Shown here piece by piece: positions 17,838 to 27,257 of a stretch of 64,000 bases of DNA; positions within the stretch are counted from its first letter, which is position 1; each line of letters opens with the position of its first letter. This DNA is from Lacticaseibacillus yichunensis (GTDB taxonomy: Bacteria > Bacillota > Bacilli > Lactobacillales > Lactobacillaceae), in the NCBI RefSeq assembly GCF_003946405.1, contig NZ_RHOG01000011.1:1-64000 (forward strand), in the 5' to 3' direction. The notes beneath the pieces were generated by a model, which searched no databases, was not told the origin of the DNA, and saw nothing but the letters and a program-made list of their open reading frames with translations. Made by a program: the position numbers and the translations under genes.

Positions 17838-19309
17838 TTTGTGGCCTCCGTGATCTGCGCCCCATTTTGGGCAATGATCTGTTGATACCAGTAAAAGCTC
17901 TTCTTGGGGATCCGTTTAAGCTGCTTTGGCCCGTCGTCATCGCGATCAACGTAAACAAAGCCGTACCGCTTACGGTAGCCATTGAGCCAAGACAACAGAT
18001 CCGTGAAACTCCAGGCGCAATACCCGATCAGCTCAACCCCATCGGTAATGGCTTCCTTCATCGTCCGCAGATGGGCGGCCAGGTAGTCGATGCGATATTG
18101 GTCGTCCACTTCACCATCTGCCAATTCGTCGACGGCGCCCAGCCCATTTTCGGTCACGAACAGCGGCAGCCGGTATTTTTCATAGACTTGGCGTAGGCCG
18201 ACGCGGAACCCAACTGGATCGATCTCCCAGCCCCAGTCCGTCTTTTTCAGATACGGATTGGCCACCGCGTTGAACATCGGTACTTCAGGCGATTGCGCCT
18301 GATCTGCCTTGGGCTGCATCAGATACGGGTCCGTGGCGGAAAAATCCTTCTTCGCCGCCTCGGCCACCGGCTTTTCCAAGCGATTTTGCTGGACGGTGCC
18401 ACCGTGATAATAATTGATGCCCAGAAAATCGGGATGTGCCTGCTTGAGCAGCGCCCGATCCGCGTCGGTCACATCCGGCATGAGGCCCATGCGCGTCAGT
18501 GTTTTTGCCATAAAGTACGGGTATTCCCCGCGGCAGTAGACATCCAGCCACCAATTATTGTTGAAATCATCGGCGTTAACGGCCGCCAACACGTCGGTCG
18601 GGGCGCCGGTCAGCGGATAGACCGGCCCGTAGCCAAAACTCGGCCCGATCAGCCCATTTGGCACGAGCTCATGGAACAGCTTGATGGCCGTCGCGTTGGC
18701 CAAGTTGACGATGTGGTTCGCCGCGAACATCCGGCGGACATCTTGAACCTTCGGCGGATGGTTGCCCCACCGGTAGCCGAGGCCGGTGAAAACATTTTGC
18801 TCGTTGAAGGTGACCCAGTATTTCACGTCGTCTTTGAATGCATGGAACAAGGTGCGGCAATACTTGGCAAAAGCTGGAATCACCTCACGCGACTCCCAGC
18901 CGCCATATTTATCCTGCAGGGCTTGGGGCAGGTCCCAGTGATACAGCGTCAGGACCGGCTCGATGCCGTTTTGCTTGAGTTCGCGGATCAGCCGCCGGTA
19001 AAAATCGAGCCCGGCCTCATTCACCGCCCCGTCACCATCGGGAATCACGCGCGCCCATGCAACGGAAAAGCGGTACGCCTTGAGCCCCATTTTCGCCATC
19101 AATGCGACGTCTTCTTTCATATGGTGATAATGGTCGATCGCGACATCGCCGGTCGTGCCGTTGAAGGTGTTGCCCGGCTGATGGGCGTACACATCCCAGA
19201 TCGACGGGCCTTTGCCATCTTCGTCATACGCGCCTTCGATCTGGTAGGCGGCACTGGCGGCGCCCCACAGAAAGTCAGGCGGAAAATCATCGAGTTTGTC
19301 GTAATACAT
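17834..19309 (-). CDS. GH1 beta-glucosidase / 6-phospho-beta-glucosidase
   Basis: 491 residues from ATG 19309. Acid/base E170 in TFNEQN, nucleophile E387 in FVTENG. The C-terminal SWLNGYRKRYGFVYVDR shows Ser where non-phosphorylated glucosidases usually have Glu, and K/R residues as in 6-phospho enzymes. That hints that the substrate carries a 6-phosphate. No PTS gene is nearby, but a ROK sugar kinase lies directly upstream. Substrate remains open. Confidence 0.85.
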   Translation of the reverse strand: MYYDKLDDFPPDFLWGAASAAYQIEGAYDEDGKGPSIWDVYAHQPGNTFNGTTGDVAIDHYHHMKEDVALMAKMGLKAYRFSVAWARVIPDGDGAVNEAGLDFYRRLIRELKQNGIEPVLTLYHWDLPQALQDKYGGWESREVIPAFAKYCRTLFHAFKDDVKYWVTFNEQNVFTGLGYRWGNHPPKVQDVRRMFAANHIVNLANATAIKLFHELVPNGLIGPSFGYGPVYPLTGAPTDVLAAVNADDFNNNWWLDVYCRGEYPYFMAKTLTRMGLMPDVTDADRALLKQAHPDFLGINYYHGGTVQQNRLEKPVAEAAKKDFSATDPYLMQPKADQAQSPEVPMFNAVANPYLKKTDWGWEIDPVGFRVGLRQVYEKYRLPLFVTENGLGAVDELADGEVDDQYRIDYLAAHLRTMKEAITDGVELIGYCAWSFTDLLSWLNGYRKRYGFVYVDRDDDGPKQLKRIPKKSFYWYQQIIAQNGAQITEATK

Positions 19310-19324
19310 GAGCTGCTCCCTTCG

Positions 19325-20200
19325 TTAATGGTTCTGCAAGGCAATGTACAGTGCGCCCAGCAAGCCGGCATCGTTGTCGTGTTTGCACAGGGCAAGGTCG
19401 GTGTGAAATTCGCCCCAGAATGGATTTTCATTCAGGGCTGCTTCGATGAACGGCAGGATCTTCGGATTTTTCGAGATGCCCCCGCCAATCAAAATGCGCT
19501 CGGGGTCGATAGTGGCAACGAGGTTGAAGATCGCAACGGCGACATGCTGCGCCCAAGTCCGAACGACTTTGTTCGTCACCGGATCCTGCAGGTCGGCCAT
19601 AATCATTTCCCCTGAGGCCTGTTCGAATGGTAGCCCTTTTGCCTTGGCAAACGCGCGCACCAACGAGCTGGTCGCCGCCATGTCGTGAAGCGTCGCGTAG
19701 CCTTGCGCCTGAAAATCGGTGATGGACATGCCAAACTCCCCGGCGCGGAAATGCCCGCCGTGCAGGACTTTGCCATCCAGCACAATGCCGCAGCCGACGC
19801 CGGTGCCCAGCGTCAAGACCGCAAAGTTGCGCACATCCATCGCGTTGCCGTTCAGCAGCTCCGCCAGCGCAGCGCATTTGGCGTCATTGTCGATCGCCAC
19901 AGGCAGCGCCTCATTGCCGAGGGCCTGCTTGAAATGCGCGACCAGATCGAACCCATCGAGTTGCCCCAAGGCGCCGGCGCGTTTGGCCACGCCGGTCGCC
20001 GGGTCGACGAACCCCGGAAAGCTGATTCCAACCCCTGCGATATCGGGAAACCGCTTGGCCACCGTCGCCATGTCGGCAAAAAACTGGTCGGGCACCTCGC
20101 TGTGGGTCGGATACTTCCCTTTTTCAATAAATGCCGCGTGGTCGGTCAGCACCGCATACTTCACGAAGGTGCCACCGACATCAAAACAAAGATAATTCAT
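19325..20200 (-). CDS. ROK-family sugar kinase
   Basis: 291 residues from ATG 20200 with GGAGGTTGTC upstream. ATP loop DVGGTFVKY at the N-terminus, GISFPGFVDP, and substrate/catalytic DNDAKCAALAE. The zinc cluster CxCGxxGC of many ROK kinases is absent, as in a subset of family members. No DNA-binding domain, so a kinase rather than a repressor. Placed between an esterase and a GH1 gene, it could be glucokinase, or a beta-glucoside kinase (BglK-like) feeding GH1. Confidence 0.82.
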   Translation of the reverse strand: MNYLCFDVGGTFVKYAVLTDHAAFIEKGKYPTHSEVPDQFFADMATVAKRFPDIAGVGISFPGFVDPATGVAKRAGALGQLDGFDLVAHFKQALGNEALPVAIDNDAKCAALAELLNGNAMDVRNFAVLTLGTGVGCGIVLDGKVLHGGHFRAGEFGMSITDFQAQGYATLHDMAATSSLVRAFAKAKGLPFEQASGEMIMADLQDPVTNKVVRTWAQHVAVAIFNLVATIDPERILIGGGISKNPKILPFIEAALNENPFWGEFHTDLALCKHDNDAGLLGALYIALQNH

Positions 20201-20213
20201 TGACGACAACCTC

Positions 20214-21032
20214 CTAAATATTATTGGCGAGCCAGCTGGCAAACAGCGCCGGCCACTGATCGACTTGCGGCTGAATGCCATACCCGTTGTCGGCAATCGC
20301 CGTGACCGCGGTGCCCAGCGACAAGCCGTGGCCGCCTTGTGGAAAAATGTGCAGCTCGACGGAAACACCGGCCTGATGCAGTGCGCTGGTGAACAGCAGG
20401 CTATTTTCCATCGGCACCGTATCGTCCGTCGCCGTGCACCAAATGAAGCTGGCCGGCGCGCTGGCGGTGACCTGTTTTTCAAGCGAGACCTTGGTCATCA
20501 GCGCGTCATCCCCGTACTTGTCGCCAAGTAGGGCCTCAATAGAGCCTTGATGGGCAAACTGGCCGGAGGAGATCACCGAATAGCCGAGGAACAGGCCATT
20601 GGGTTTGATGGCAGCGGGGTCGAAGCCGTACTCAGTTGCGAGATCGCGGTCCCATTCCACGGCGAGATCGGCGGCCAGGTGCCCGCCAGCCGAGAAGCCG
20701 GCGACCACAATGCGGTCTGGATCCACATGCCAGTCCGCCGCATTGGCCCGCACGAGCCGCATCGTCTCGGCTAATTCCAGCAGCGCCACAGGATAGCGGG
20801 CCGGGGCAACGCTATAGCGCAGGATAAACACGTTGCAATCCAGCGCTAAAAATTGCATCGCCACAGGCTCGGCCTCGCGATCCGAAGTCATCACATAACC
20901 GCCGCCTGGGCACAGCACAATGGTCTTGCGCTGGCGGTTTGGCGCCATTTCCGCGGAATTATCGAGGACATAGCCATATACTTTGGCGCTATCGGACAGC
21001 GCCGTTTTGATTGTTTTGACAAAAGTTTGCAT
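20214..21032 (-). CDS. Alpha/beta-hydrolase esterase (acetyl-xylan-esterase-like)
   Basis: 272 residues from ATG 21032; an upstream GTG overlaps the preceding stop and is less likely. Oxyanion region CPGGGYVM, nucleophile S114 in AGFSAGGHLA, a later DDTVP acid and the GGHG histidine form a complete triad. Similar proteins deacetylate plant oligosaccharides. No signal peptide. Located five nt after the GH29 stop, so certainly co-translated with it. Confidence 0.8.
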   Translation of the reverse strand: MQTFVKTIKTALSDSAKVYGYVLDNSAEMAPNRQRKTIVLCPGGGYVMTSDREAEPVAMQFLALDCNVFILRYSVAPARYPVALLELAETMRLVRANAADWHVDPDRIVVAGFSAGGHLAADLAVEWDRDLATEYGFDPAAIKPNGLFLGYSVISSGQFAHQGSIEALLGDKYGDDALMTKVSLEKQVTASAPASFIWCTATDDTVPMENSLLFTSALHQAGVSVELHIFPQGGHGLSLGTAVTAIADNGYGIQPQVDQWPALFASWLANNI

Positions 21033-21037
21033 TTTTC

Positions 21038-22501
21038 TCACTCCACAATGATCTTCAACCCAAGCGGTCGGTTCGCGTCAGTCGCGTGGATCGTGACCTG
21101 CAGCCCCGCCGCATCGATGTGCCAATCAACTGGACCGCTGCCCAACTGCACCACGTCCTTGATCGGCGCGTGGAACGCGGGCTGGTCGGCGTCGTCAAAC
21201 GCCCGAAACGCAGTCAGGGTCGCAGCTGTTTTGCCCGCTGGATTCAGAATGTAGGCATACACGTTGCCGTGATTGGCGGTATAGCGGACATCTTGACTGC
21301 CGTAATGCAGCCCAGAGAGGTCCTGGAACATGCCTTCCTTGATGTTAGTTGGGCCTTCGCCAAACAATTTCCAGCAGGTACTACCATAAATGCCTTCACC
21401 GTTGACGCTGAGCCAATCCCCAATCTCCCCGAGAATCCGGCGGTCGGTGGCGGCGATCGAGCCATCCGCCCGCGGGCCAACGTTCAAGAGCAGGTTCCCG
21501 TTTTTCGCGACGGCATCCAGCAGGCTGATCAGAATCTCGTTGGTGTCCTTATAATCAAGGTCATCGGTATAACACCACGAGTTATTCGCGATGGCGGTAT
21601 CAGTCTGCCAATAGAAGGGCTTTTGCTGCTCAAAGCCGCCGCGCTCCACATCCGGAATGCCGTCGCCCCAGGCCAGCGCATCATATTTGTAGCAGATACC
21701 GACATTTTTTCCCCATTCGGCGGCCCGATTATAGTAATAGGCGGTCATTTCCTTGAGGTAGGGCTTGAACGCCTCGTGCTGAATCCACCAGTCAAAATAC
21801 AGCATCTCCGGCTGATAGTTGTCGATCAGCTCGCACACCCGCATCAGCCAGTCATCCAGATACTCCGTGGTCGGATACGGCTTGGAATAGAGGTCCTGGT
21901 TGTTGGGCTCCGGCATGGCCGGCCAGTAGAAGTCGCCCTTGTGCAGCGGCTCCTTAATGTCCGAGTCGAATTCCTTGCCGTGGCTCATAAACCACCAGTG
22001 TTCGGCGCGGTGATTGGACGTGCAGAAATGCAGTCCCGTTGCTAACGCCGCCTGCCGCAGCTCGCCGATGATGTCGCGGTGCGGACCCATTTCCGCTGCG
22101 TTGTAATGCGACAGGTCCGACTTGTACATCTGAAAGCCATCGTGATGTTCAGCGACGGGAAAATAGTATTGTGCCCCAGCCTTTTTAAACAGGGCGACCC
22201 AGTCATTTGGGTCAAACTTCGGTGCAGTGAAGAGCGGGATGAAATCCTTGTAGCCAAAATTCTGCTGCGGCCCATACGTCTTGATGTGATGCTCATAGGC
22301 GGGCATCCCCTTGATGTACATGTTGCGCGAATACCATTCGTTTGAATATTCCGGCACGGTATAAAGTCCCCAGTGCGTGAAGATGCCAAACTTTGCCTGC
22401 CGAAACCAGTTTGGCACCGGCATTTGACTCAGGCTGGCCCAATCCGCATGATACGGACCCGCCTCGTTGATCGCGCGGATCTCTGCGACTGTTTTTGCCA
22501 T
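21038..22501 (-). CDS. GH29 alpha-L-fucosidase
   Basis: 487 residues. GH29 blocks: WFRQAKFGIFTHWG, VAEHHDGF, nucleophile D237 in MLYFDWWIQ; residues NGNLLLNVGP close the barrel. Subfamily A-like, intracellular. It is the first gene of a five-gene operon (GH29, esterase, ROK, GH1, GH42). Alpha-fucose caps galactose in fucosylated xyloglucan and host glycans; the neighbours favour a plant source. The ribosome site GAGAGGTG lies just before ATG 22501. Confidence 0.88.
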   Translation of the reverse strand: MAKTVAEIRAINEAGPYHADWASLSQMPVPNWFRQAKFGIFTHWGLYTVPEYSNEWYSRNMYIKGMPAYEHHIKTYGPQQNFGYKDFIPLFTAPKFDPNDWVALFKKAGAQYYFPVAEHHDGFQMYKSDLSHYNAAEMGPHRDIIGELRQAALATGLHFCTSNHRAEHWWFMSHGKEFDSDIKEPLHKGDFYWPAMPEPNNQDLYSKPYPTTEYLDDWLMRVCELIDNYQPEMLYFDWWIQHEAFKPYLKEMTAYYYNRAAEWGKNVGICYKYDALAWGDGIPDVERGGFEQQKPFYWQTDTAIANNSWCYTDDLDYKDTNEILISLLDAVAKNGNLLLNVGPRADGSIAATDRRILGEIGDWLSVNGEGIYGSTCWKLFGEGPTNIKEGMFQDLSGLHYGSQDVRYTANHGNVYAYILNPAGKTAATLTAFRAFDDADQPAFHAPIKDVVQLGSGPVDWHIDAAGLQVTIHATDANRPLGLKIIVE

Positions 22502-22661
22502 TGTGCACCTCTCCCATTTTTCTCGTCGCTAGCCGCCAGAAGCGAAACTGCGCGGCGTTGCGTCACGTACTATATGTATTGTGGGCTTTTTGCCGGAAAT
22601 TGACAGCGCGTAATGACGCCTCCTTGTGCATCACCGTCTGCCAACGGGCCTGCCCACATTC

Positions 22662-22692
22662 AAAAATGCGGGGCGACGTTTGTCACCCCGCA
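22662..22692 (-). terminator. Terminator of the Lpl-type ABC operon
   Basis: TGCGGGGTGAC..GTCGCCCCGCA stem followed by TTTTT on the minus strand, 46 nt past the lipoprotein stop. Confidence 0.85.
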
Positions 22693-22738
22693 CTATTTGA
22701 CCGTTCATCGACGACTCAGTTGTTGCGAAAGTCCGCAA

Positions 22739-24529
22739 TTACTTTTCGTCTTTGTACTGTTCGATGACCTTTTGACGGGCAGCGTTCTTTGCCTTGGAGT
22801 TCTTGAGGTCAACTTTATAAACATCGTCGTAGCCAAGACCCTTGACCGTCTTTTGCATGCTGGTCAACAGGCTCTTGAACTCGGTGTCGTTCTTGGCCAT
22901 GACCATCTTCCAGGAAGAGGAGACGATCTGTGTCTGGACAGAGCCACGCGTTGTTGCGACGGTTGCAGGATCTTCCGGTGCGGTGTAGGAAACGCCGGCC
23001 GCAACCAACAGTTCGTTGTTCTTCTTGAGGTAATCCATGGTCGAGGTTGCGCCGCCCATGTGTTCGGACCAGTCCTTGGACAACTTGGTCTCGTTGATCT
23101 TCAACACAGAAGGCCAGGTCACATAGCCATACTTGTAGCCAGTGGTAGGATCCTTGTCGTACTGCATCACAGCAACGAAGTTCAACGTGGAGATCCCGTC
23201 TTTCCAAGTGCCGGAACCATACTTAGCAGGCATCTTGACGGAGCCGCCTTCAAGCAATGCCTTCTTACCAAAGTCGGTCAAAACAGGTTGGTCGCCATCC
23301 ATCTTCCAGGTCAGGCCTTTGATCCCAGCGGAGTAGCCGGTGCTTTGGGCCTGTTGAACCTGAACGCCTTCAGGGCTGTAGAGCCAGTTGATGAACTTCA
23401 CAAGGCGTGCCTTGTTCTTTGCCTTCGAGCCAATGCCGATGAAGGTCGTGTTGCCATCTGGCATGTTCCCGTTGGAGAAGACCTTCATGCCTTTGAGCGG
23501 TGCCAGTTCAAAGCCTTTGCCAGCCGCCATGTTGGCACTGGTGTTGTACGCCCCTTGGCCCAGGAATGACCAGTAGGAGAAGAGCACTTTACCAGCCTGA
23601 TACTTCGCATACATCGTATCCCAGTTCTGGGTCGTGCTTTCTGGATCAACAAGACCCATTTGCTGTGCCTTGTTCAGGAATTCCAGCCCTTGAACATATT
23701 GGCTGTTGTTAGCGATCAGGCTTTCATACTTGGAGCCATTGCCTTTTGCCAAAGCGTAGTTGGTCGGCTCCCAGCCGTAAAAGGCGAGGTTCTGGCCGGC
23801 GTTTTGCATCGAGGCGCCATCCCAATCCTTGAACAGGGAGATCGCATAGATGTCTTTCTTGCCTTCTTCTTTGCGGGCCTCTGTCTGCATTTCTTTCAAG
23901 GCGTTCAACAGATCATCTGTGTTGTTCAAGGTCGGATAGCCGATCTTCTTGTACAGATCCCAACGGATATATGGCACGGTGGTTGCTTCTAGGCCTTCAG
24001 ATGCTTCGGTTGGGGAGCCTGAGGAAACGGAACTGGCAATGCCCCATGTGCCTTTTTTGTCCGCCAAGTCAGAGATCGCCTTGGTCGCGCCGTCATACTT
24101 CTTGATGTACTTCATGCCATCCAAGTATGGCGTCATGTCGGTCAACAGGTTAGCCTTGACCAACTTGTTGACATGACCGGTCCCGGTGATGATCAGATCG
24201 CCCAGATTGCCGGCCGCGGTGCGGGTGTCAAACAGCGTGTTGCCGCCCCCAGCAACGTTTGGTGCGACCATCTTAAGCTTGATATTGAATTTGTCTTGGA
24301 CATATTGGGCAAACCAGCCCTTGGCCAAGCCCTGATAGTTGGCCAAGTCGTCATAGACGGTGACCGTCATCAGCTTGCCGTCATCTTTTTCAGCCTTTTT
24401 GGATGAATTGTCAGCCGAAGAGGAGCTGCAAGCAAAGAGTGCGACAGAAGCCAGCGCAACGGTTGCGACTACCGCAACCTTTTTGATGCCAGATACAACA
24501 GACTTGAACAAGGTCGAATTCTTATCCAT
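22739..24529 (-). CDS. LplA-type sugar-binding lipoprotein of ABC importer
   Basis: 596 residues from ATG 24529 (GGAGGTAAGAAGTA upstream). Lipoprotein signal with a lipobox around LFAC and acylated C34, followed by a Ser-rich linker. The length and the YDDLANYQGLAKGWF..KFN start fit the large CUT1 family-1 binding proteins for complex oligosaccharides. Third gene of the permease operon; the ATPase (MsmX-like) must be encoded elsewhere. Confidence 0.9.
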   Translation of the reverse strand: MDKNSTLFKSVVSGIKKVAVVATVALASVALFACSSSSADNSSKKAEKDDGKLMTVTVYDDLANYQGLAKGWFAQYVQDKFNIKLKMVAPNVAGGGNTLFDTRTAAGNLGDLIITGTGHVNKLVKANLLTDMTPYLDGMKYIKKYDGATKAISDLADKKGTWGIASSVSSGSPTEASEGLEATTVPYIRWDLYKKIGYPTLNNTDDLLNALKEMQTEARKEEGKKDIYAISLFKDWDGASMQNAGQNLAFYGWEPTNYALAKGNGSKYESLIANNSQYVQGLEFLNKAQQMGLVDPESTTQNWDTMYAKYQAGKVLFSYWSFLGQGAYNTSANMAAGKGFELAPLKGMKVFSNGNMPDGNTTFIGIGSKAKNKARLVKFINWLYSPEGVQVQQAQSTGYSAGIKGLTWKMDGDQPVLTDFGKKALLEGGSVKMPAKYGSGTWKDGISTLNFVAVMQYDKDPTTGYKYGYVTWPSVLKINETKLSKDWSEHMGGATSTMDYLKKNNELLVAAGVSYTAPEDPATVATTRGSVQTQIVSSSWKMVMAKNDTEFKSLLTSMQKTVKGLGYDDVYKVDLKNSKAKNAARQKVIEQYKDEK

Positions 24530-24569
24530 TACTTCTTACCTCCAATTTTTTTGAAACGCCTGATACACG

Positions 24570-25481
24570 TTAACCCTTGACAGCGCCAAGCATGATCCCC
24601 TTAGTAAAGTAACGTTGGAACATTGGATAGATGAACAAGATCGGGAGGACGACAACGACCGAGACTGTCATGCGAATCGAGGTCGGTGTCTGAGACTGGG
24701 CCGCACTTGCCACCGCGGCGACCCCACCGCCGTTGCGGACCATAGACGCAAGCGAACTCGCTTGGTTGATGTACTGGTACAGCAGATACTGCAGGGAATA
24801 AAGCTTGTCGTCAGTAATATAGAGCAGCGTATCCTGAAATGAGTTCCATTGACCGACAGCGGAGAAAATGGCGACGGTCGCCAGAATCGGTGTACAACTC
24901 GGCAAAATGACATGGATAAATGTCTGCAAGGTTGTCGCACCATCGAGAGCTGCCGCTTCTTCAAGCGACTTCGGGAGACTTTCAATATAGGTCTTGACCA
25001 AAATAATGTTGAACGGTTGCACGATCGCTGGGAGGACATAGACCCAGAACGTGTTGGTCAAGCCTAAGTTTTTCATCGTGATAAACATCGGGATCATCCC
25101 GGCGTTGAAGTACATGGTGACCACCACGAAGCGGTACCAGAACTTGCGGTGCCACATATCTTCGCGGGTGAACATGTACCCCAGGAAGGAGGAGGCGATC
25201 ACGGTCAAAGCCGTGCCGATCACCGTCCGGCCCAAGGAGACCAACGCCGCTGTGCCAAGGCCAGAGAGCTGCAAGACCTGGACATAGTTTTCAAAATGGA
25301 TCTTGCGCGGGAACCAGTTGATGAGCCCGTTTGCGGAAAGGTCATTCGCCGAGATACTGTTGATGATCAGGTAGTAGAACGGATAGAAGCAGATCAACGT
25401 AAACAGAACGAAGAAAATGATGTTGAACACCCTGAACGCTTTGAAGCCGGGGGTCGTCTCGTTTTTTTCAATATTAGACAT
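24570..25481 (-). CDS. LplC-type ABC permease
   Basis: 303 residues with six predicted membrane segments. The EAA loop reads EEAAALDGATTLQTFIHVILP, the contact site for the ATPase. GGAGGTAAAA precedes ATG 25481. Partner of the permease at 25500 and the lipoprotein at 22739; typical CUT1 importer of oligosaccharides. Confidence 0.92.
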   Translation of the reverse strand: MSNIEKNETTPGFKAFRVFNIIFFVLFTLICFYPFYYLIINSISANDLSANGLINWFPRKIHFENYVQVLQLSGLGTAALVSLGRTVIGTALTVIASSFLGYMFTREDMWHRKFWYRFVVVTMYFNAGMIPMFITMKNLGLTNTFWVYVLPAIVQPFNIILVKTYIESLPKSLEEAAALDGATTLQTFIHVILPSCTPILATVAIFSAVGQWNSFQDTLLYITDDKLYSLQYLLYQYINQASSLASMVRNGGGVAAVASAAQSQTPTSIRMTVSVVVVLPILFIYPMFQRYFTKGIMLGAVKG

Positions 25482-25499
25482 AATTTTTACCTCCGTCTT

Positions 25500-26471
25500 C
25501 TAAATGATCGACGCGCCGCGCGTCTTCTTGGATACGATGTTGACGATCCACAGAAGGGCGACCGACACGAGACTCTTCAGCATAGAGATCGCAGTCGCGT
25601 ATGACAGACTGTTTTGGCCCATGCCGACGTTGTACACGTAAAGGTCAAGGACCTGGATATGGGTCTGGTTGAACGCGTTTTGGAAAACAAAGTACTGATC
25701 CATGCCGTTGTTCAGGAAGTTGGAAACCGACAGCATCAACATCACGAAGAAGGTCGGCATCAGCGCCGGAATGGTGATGTAGCGGATCAGCTGGAAGCGG
25801 CTGGCGCCATCGACACGCGCCGCTTCATACAGCTCTTGGTCGATGCCGGAGATGGAGGCCAGGTAGATGATCGATCCCCAGCCAAGGCCCTTCCAGGTGC
25901 TCCAAAGCAGCATCTTGATCCAAGTCAACGAGTCGGAGTCAAGGAACTTGATCGGCGCCGCGATGACATTGAGGTTTTGCAGCAGGTCATTGACCATGCC
26001 GTTGGTGGAGAACATCGCAAAGGCGATCGAGTAGACCAGCACCCAAGAAATGAAGTTCGGCAGCGTGGTCAAGGTCTGAATGATGTTGCGGAAATGCTTG
26101 TTGCGAATCTCATTCAGTCCGATGGCAAATAATAGCGGGAAAAATGACGTCGCGATGTTCAGCAGGCTCATCGCGAAGGTGTTGATCAGCACCTGCATCA
26201 ACTGGCGCACCTGCGTGGAGTTGGCGACCATCATCTTGAACCACTGCATACCGACGAATTGACTGTCGCGCAGCGGAATCGGTGGCTCATAGTCAAAGAA
26301 CGCGTAGACCCAGCCGAACAGCGGATAATAACTGAAAGCCACGACCAGCACCAAGAATGGCACGATCAACAGCCACATCCGCCGCGAACGCTTTCGCTTG
26401 GCCTTATCATGTTGCTGGCGCCGCTGCTGCAGCGCTTCGCTTTCCTTTTGGTTATCGATCACATTCTCCAT
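25500..26471 (-). CDS. LplB-type ABC permease
   Basis: 323 residues from ATG 26471 (AGGAGAGG upstream). Basic N-terminus of about 35 residues, then six membrane segments. EAA motif YEAARVDGASRFQLIRYITIP. First gene of the importer operon; 18 bp before the next permease. Confidence 0.92.
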   Translation of the reverse strand: MENVIDNQKESEALQQRRQQHDKAKRKRSRRMWLLIVPFLVLVVAFSYYPLFGWVYAFFDYEPPIPLRDSQFVGMQWFKMMVANSTQVRQLMQVLINTFAMSLLNIATSFFPLLFAIGLNEIRNKHFRNIIQTLTTLPNFISWVLVYSIAFAMFSTNGMVNDLLQNLNVIAAPIKFLDSDSLTWIKMLLWSTWKGLGWGSIIYLASISGIDQELYEAARVDGASRFQLIRYITIPALMPTFFVMLMLSVSNFLNNGMDQYFVFQNAFNQTHIQVLDLYVYNVGMGQNSLSYATAISMLKSLVSVALLWIVNIVSKKTRGASII

Positions 26472-26495
26472 GGCGTTCCTCTCCTTGTATAAGAC

Positions 26496-26525
26496 TTGCA
26501 TTCGGCGACGCGTGTGGCCTAGTAT
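26496..26525 (+). promoter_or_regulatory. Probable promoter of the YesL-like gene
   Basis: TTGCAT (26496-26501), 18-bp spacer, TAGTAT (26520-26525) on the plus strand, in the 93-bp divergent gap with the importer operon. Confidence 0.4.
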
Positions 26526-26564
26526 GTGACACAAGGTCATAAAATATGAACAGGTGGGTCAAAC

Positions 26565-27176
26565 ATGAAATTCAATCCAAACAGCTCATTTTTCCGGGCG
26601 ATGGGCACCCTTGTCTCGTTTGTCGCCGTTAATTTCGTTTTCATCATCACCTGCCTGCCGGTCTTCACGATCGGCGCGGGGCTGGCTGCAATGCAACGGA
26701 CGATGATGCAATACATCGATCAAAGCGGGTTATCGCTGACCCGAAGCTACCTGAAAAATTTCAAGTCTAGCTTCAAACTCGGCACCACCACTTGGCTCAC
26801 GGTCCTGGCTCTGGCAGCCGTGTTCATCTTCAACGTCAACTTCTGGCGCGGGCTTGATGATTGGTTTGCCACGCCGGTGATGGTCCTGATGATCATTGCG
26901 ACCGGCGTCTTGCTATTGATCTGCCAAGTACTGTTTCCGCTGGTCGGCACCTTTGCCAACACCTACAAGCAGACGTTCAAGAACGCTGCGCTTTTGGTGT
27001 TGCCAGAACTGCCGAAAGTGTTGCTTCTCGCCGTGATCGACGTTCTTGCCGCGTTGCTGTTCATCTTCACATCGTTTGGCCGGGTCACGTTCGTCCTGTT
27101 CGGCTTTGCCTTTTGGCTTTATCTCAAAGCCTTCGTGGACAAAAAGCTGTTGGCCAACTATTCGGACCAAGTCTAG
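26565..27176 (+). CDS. YesL-like (DUF624) membrane protein
   Basis: 203 residues, four to five hydrophobic segments, with AGGTGGG before ATG 26565. The N-terminus NPNSSFFRAMGTLVSFVAVN and the ITCLPVFTIGA block are typical of DUF624/YesL proteins, which almost always accompany Lpl-type sugar importers and YesMN systems. The biochemical role is unknown. Divergent from the importer operon, suggesting a shared control region. Confidence 0.85.
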   Translation: MKFNPNSSFFRAMGTLVSFVAVNFVFIITCLPVFTIGAGLAAMQRTMMQYIDQSGLSLTRSYLKNFKSSFKLGTTTWLTVLALAAVFIFNVNFWRGLDDWFATPVMVLMIIATGVLLLICQVLFPLVGTFANTYKQTFKNAALLVLPELPKVLLLAVIDVLAALLFIFTSFGRVTFVLFGFAFWLYLKAFVDKKLLANYSDQV

Positions 27177-27257
27177 GCGACCGGTGAAAACGCTTCAACG
27201 TGGTTAGTATAAAACAAGTGTGTCTATTTGTAAACTTAATTTACGAACCAATAATTA

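Noticed and set aside
27184-27197. cre-like TGAAAACGCTTCAA
   Set aside because: Lies between the 3-prime ends of convergent genes and fails two conserved positions; no promoter to control.
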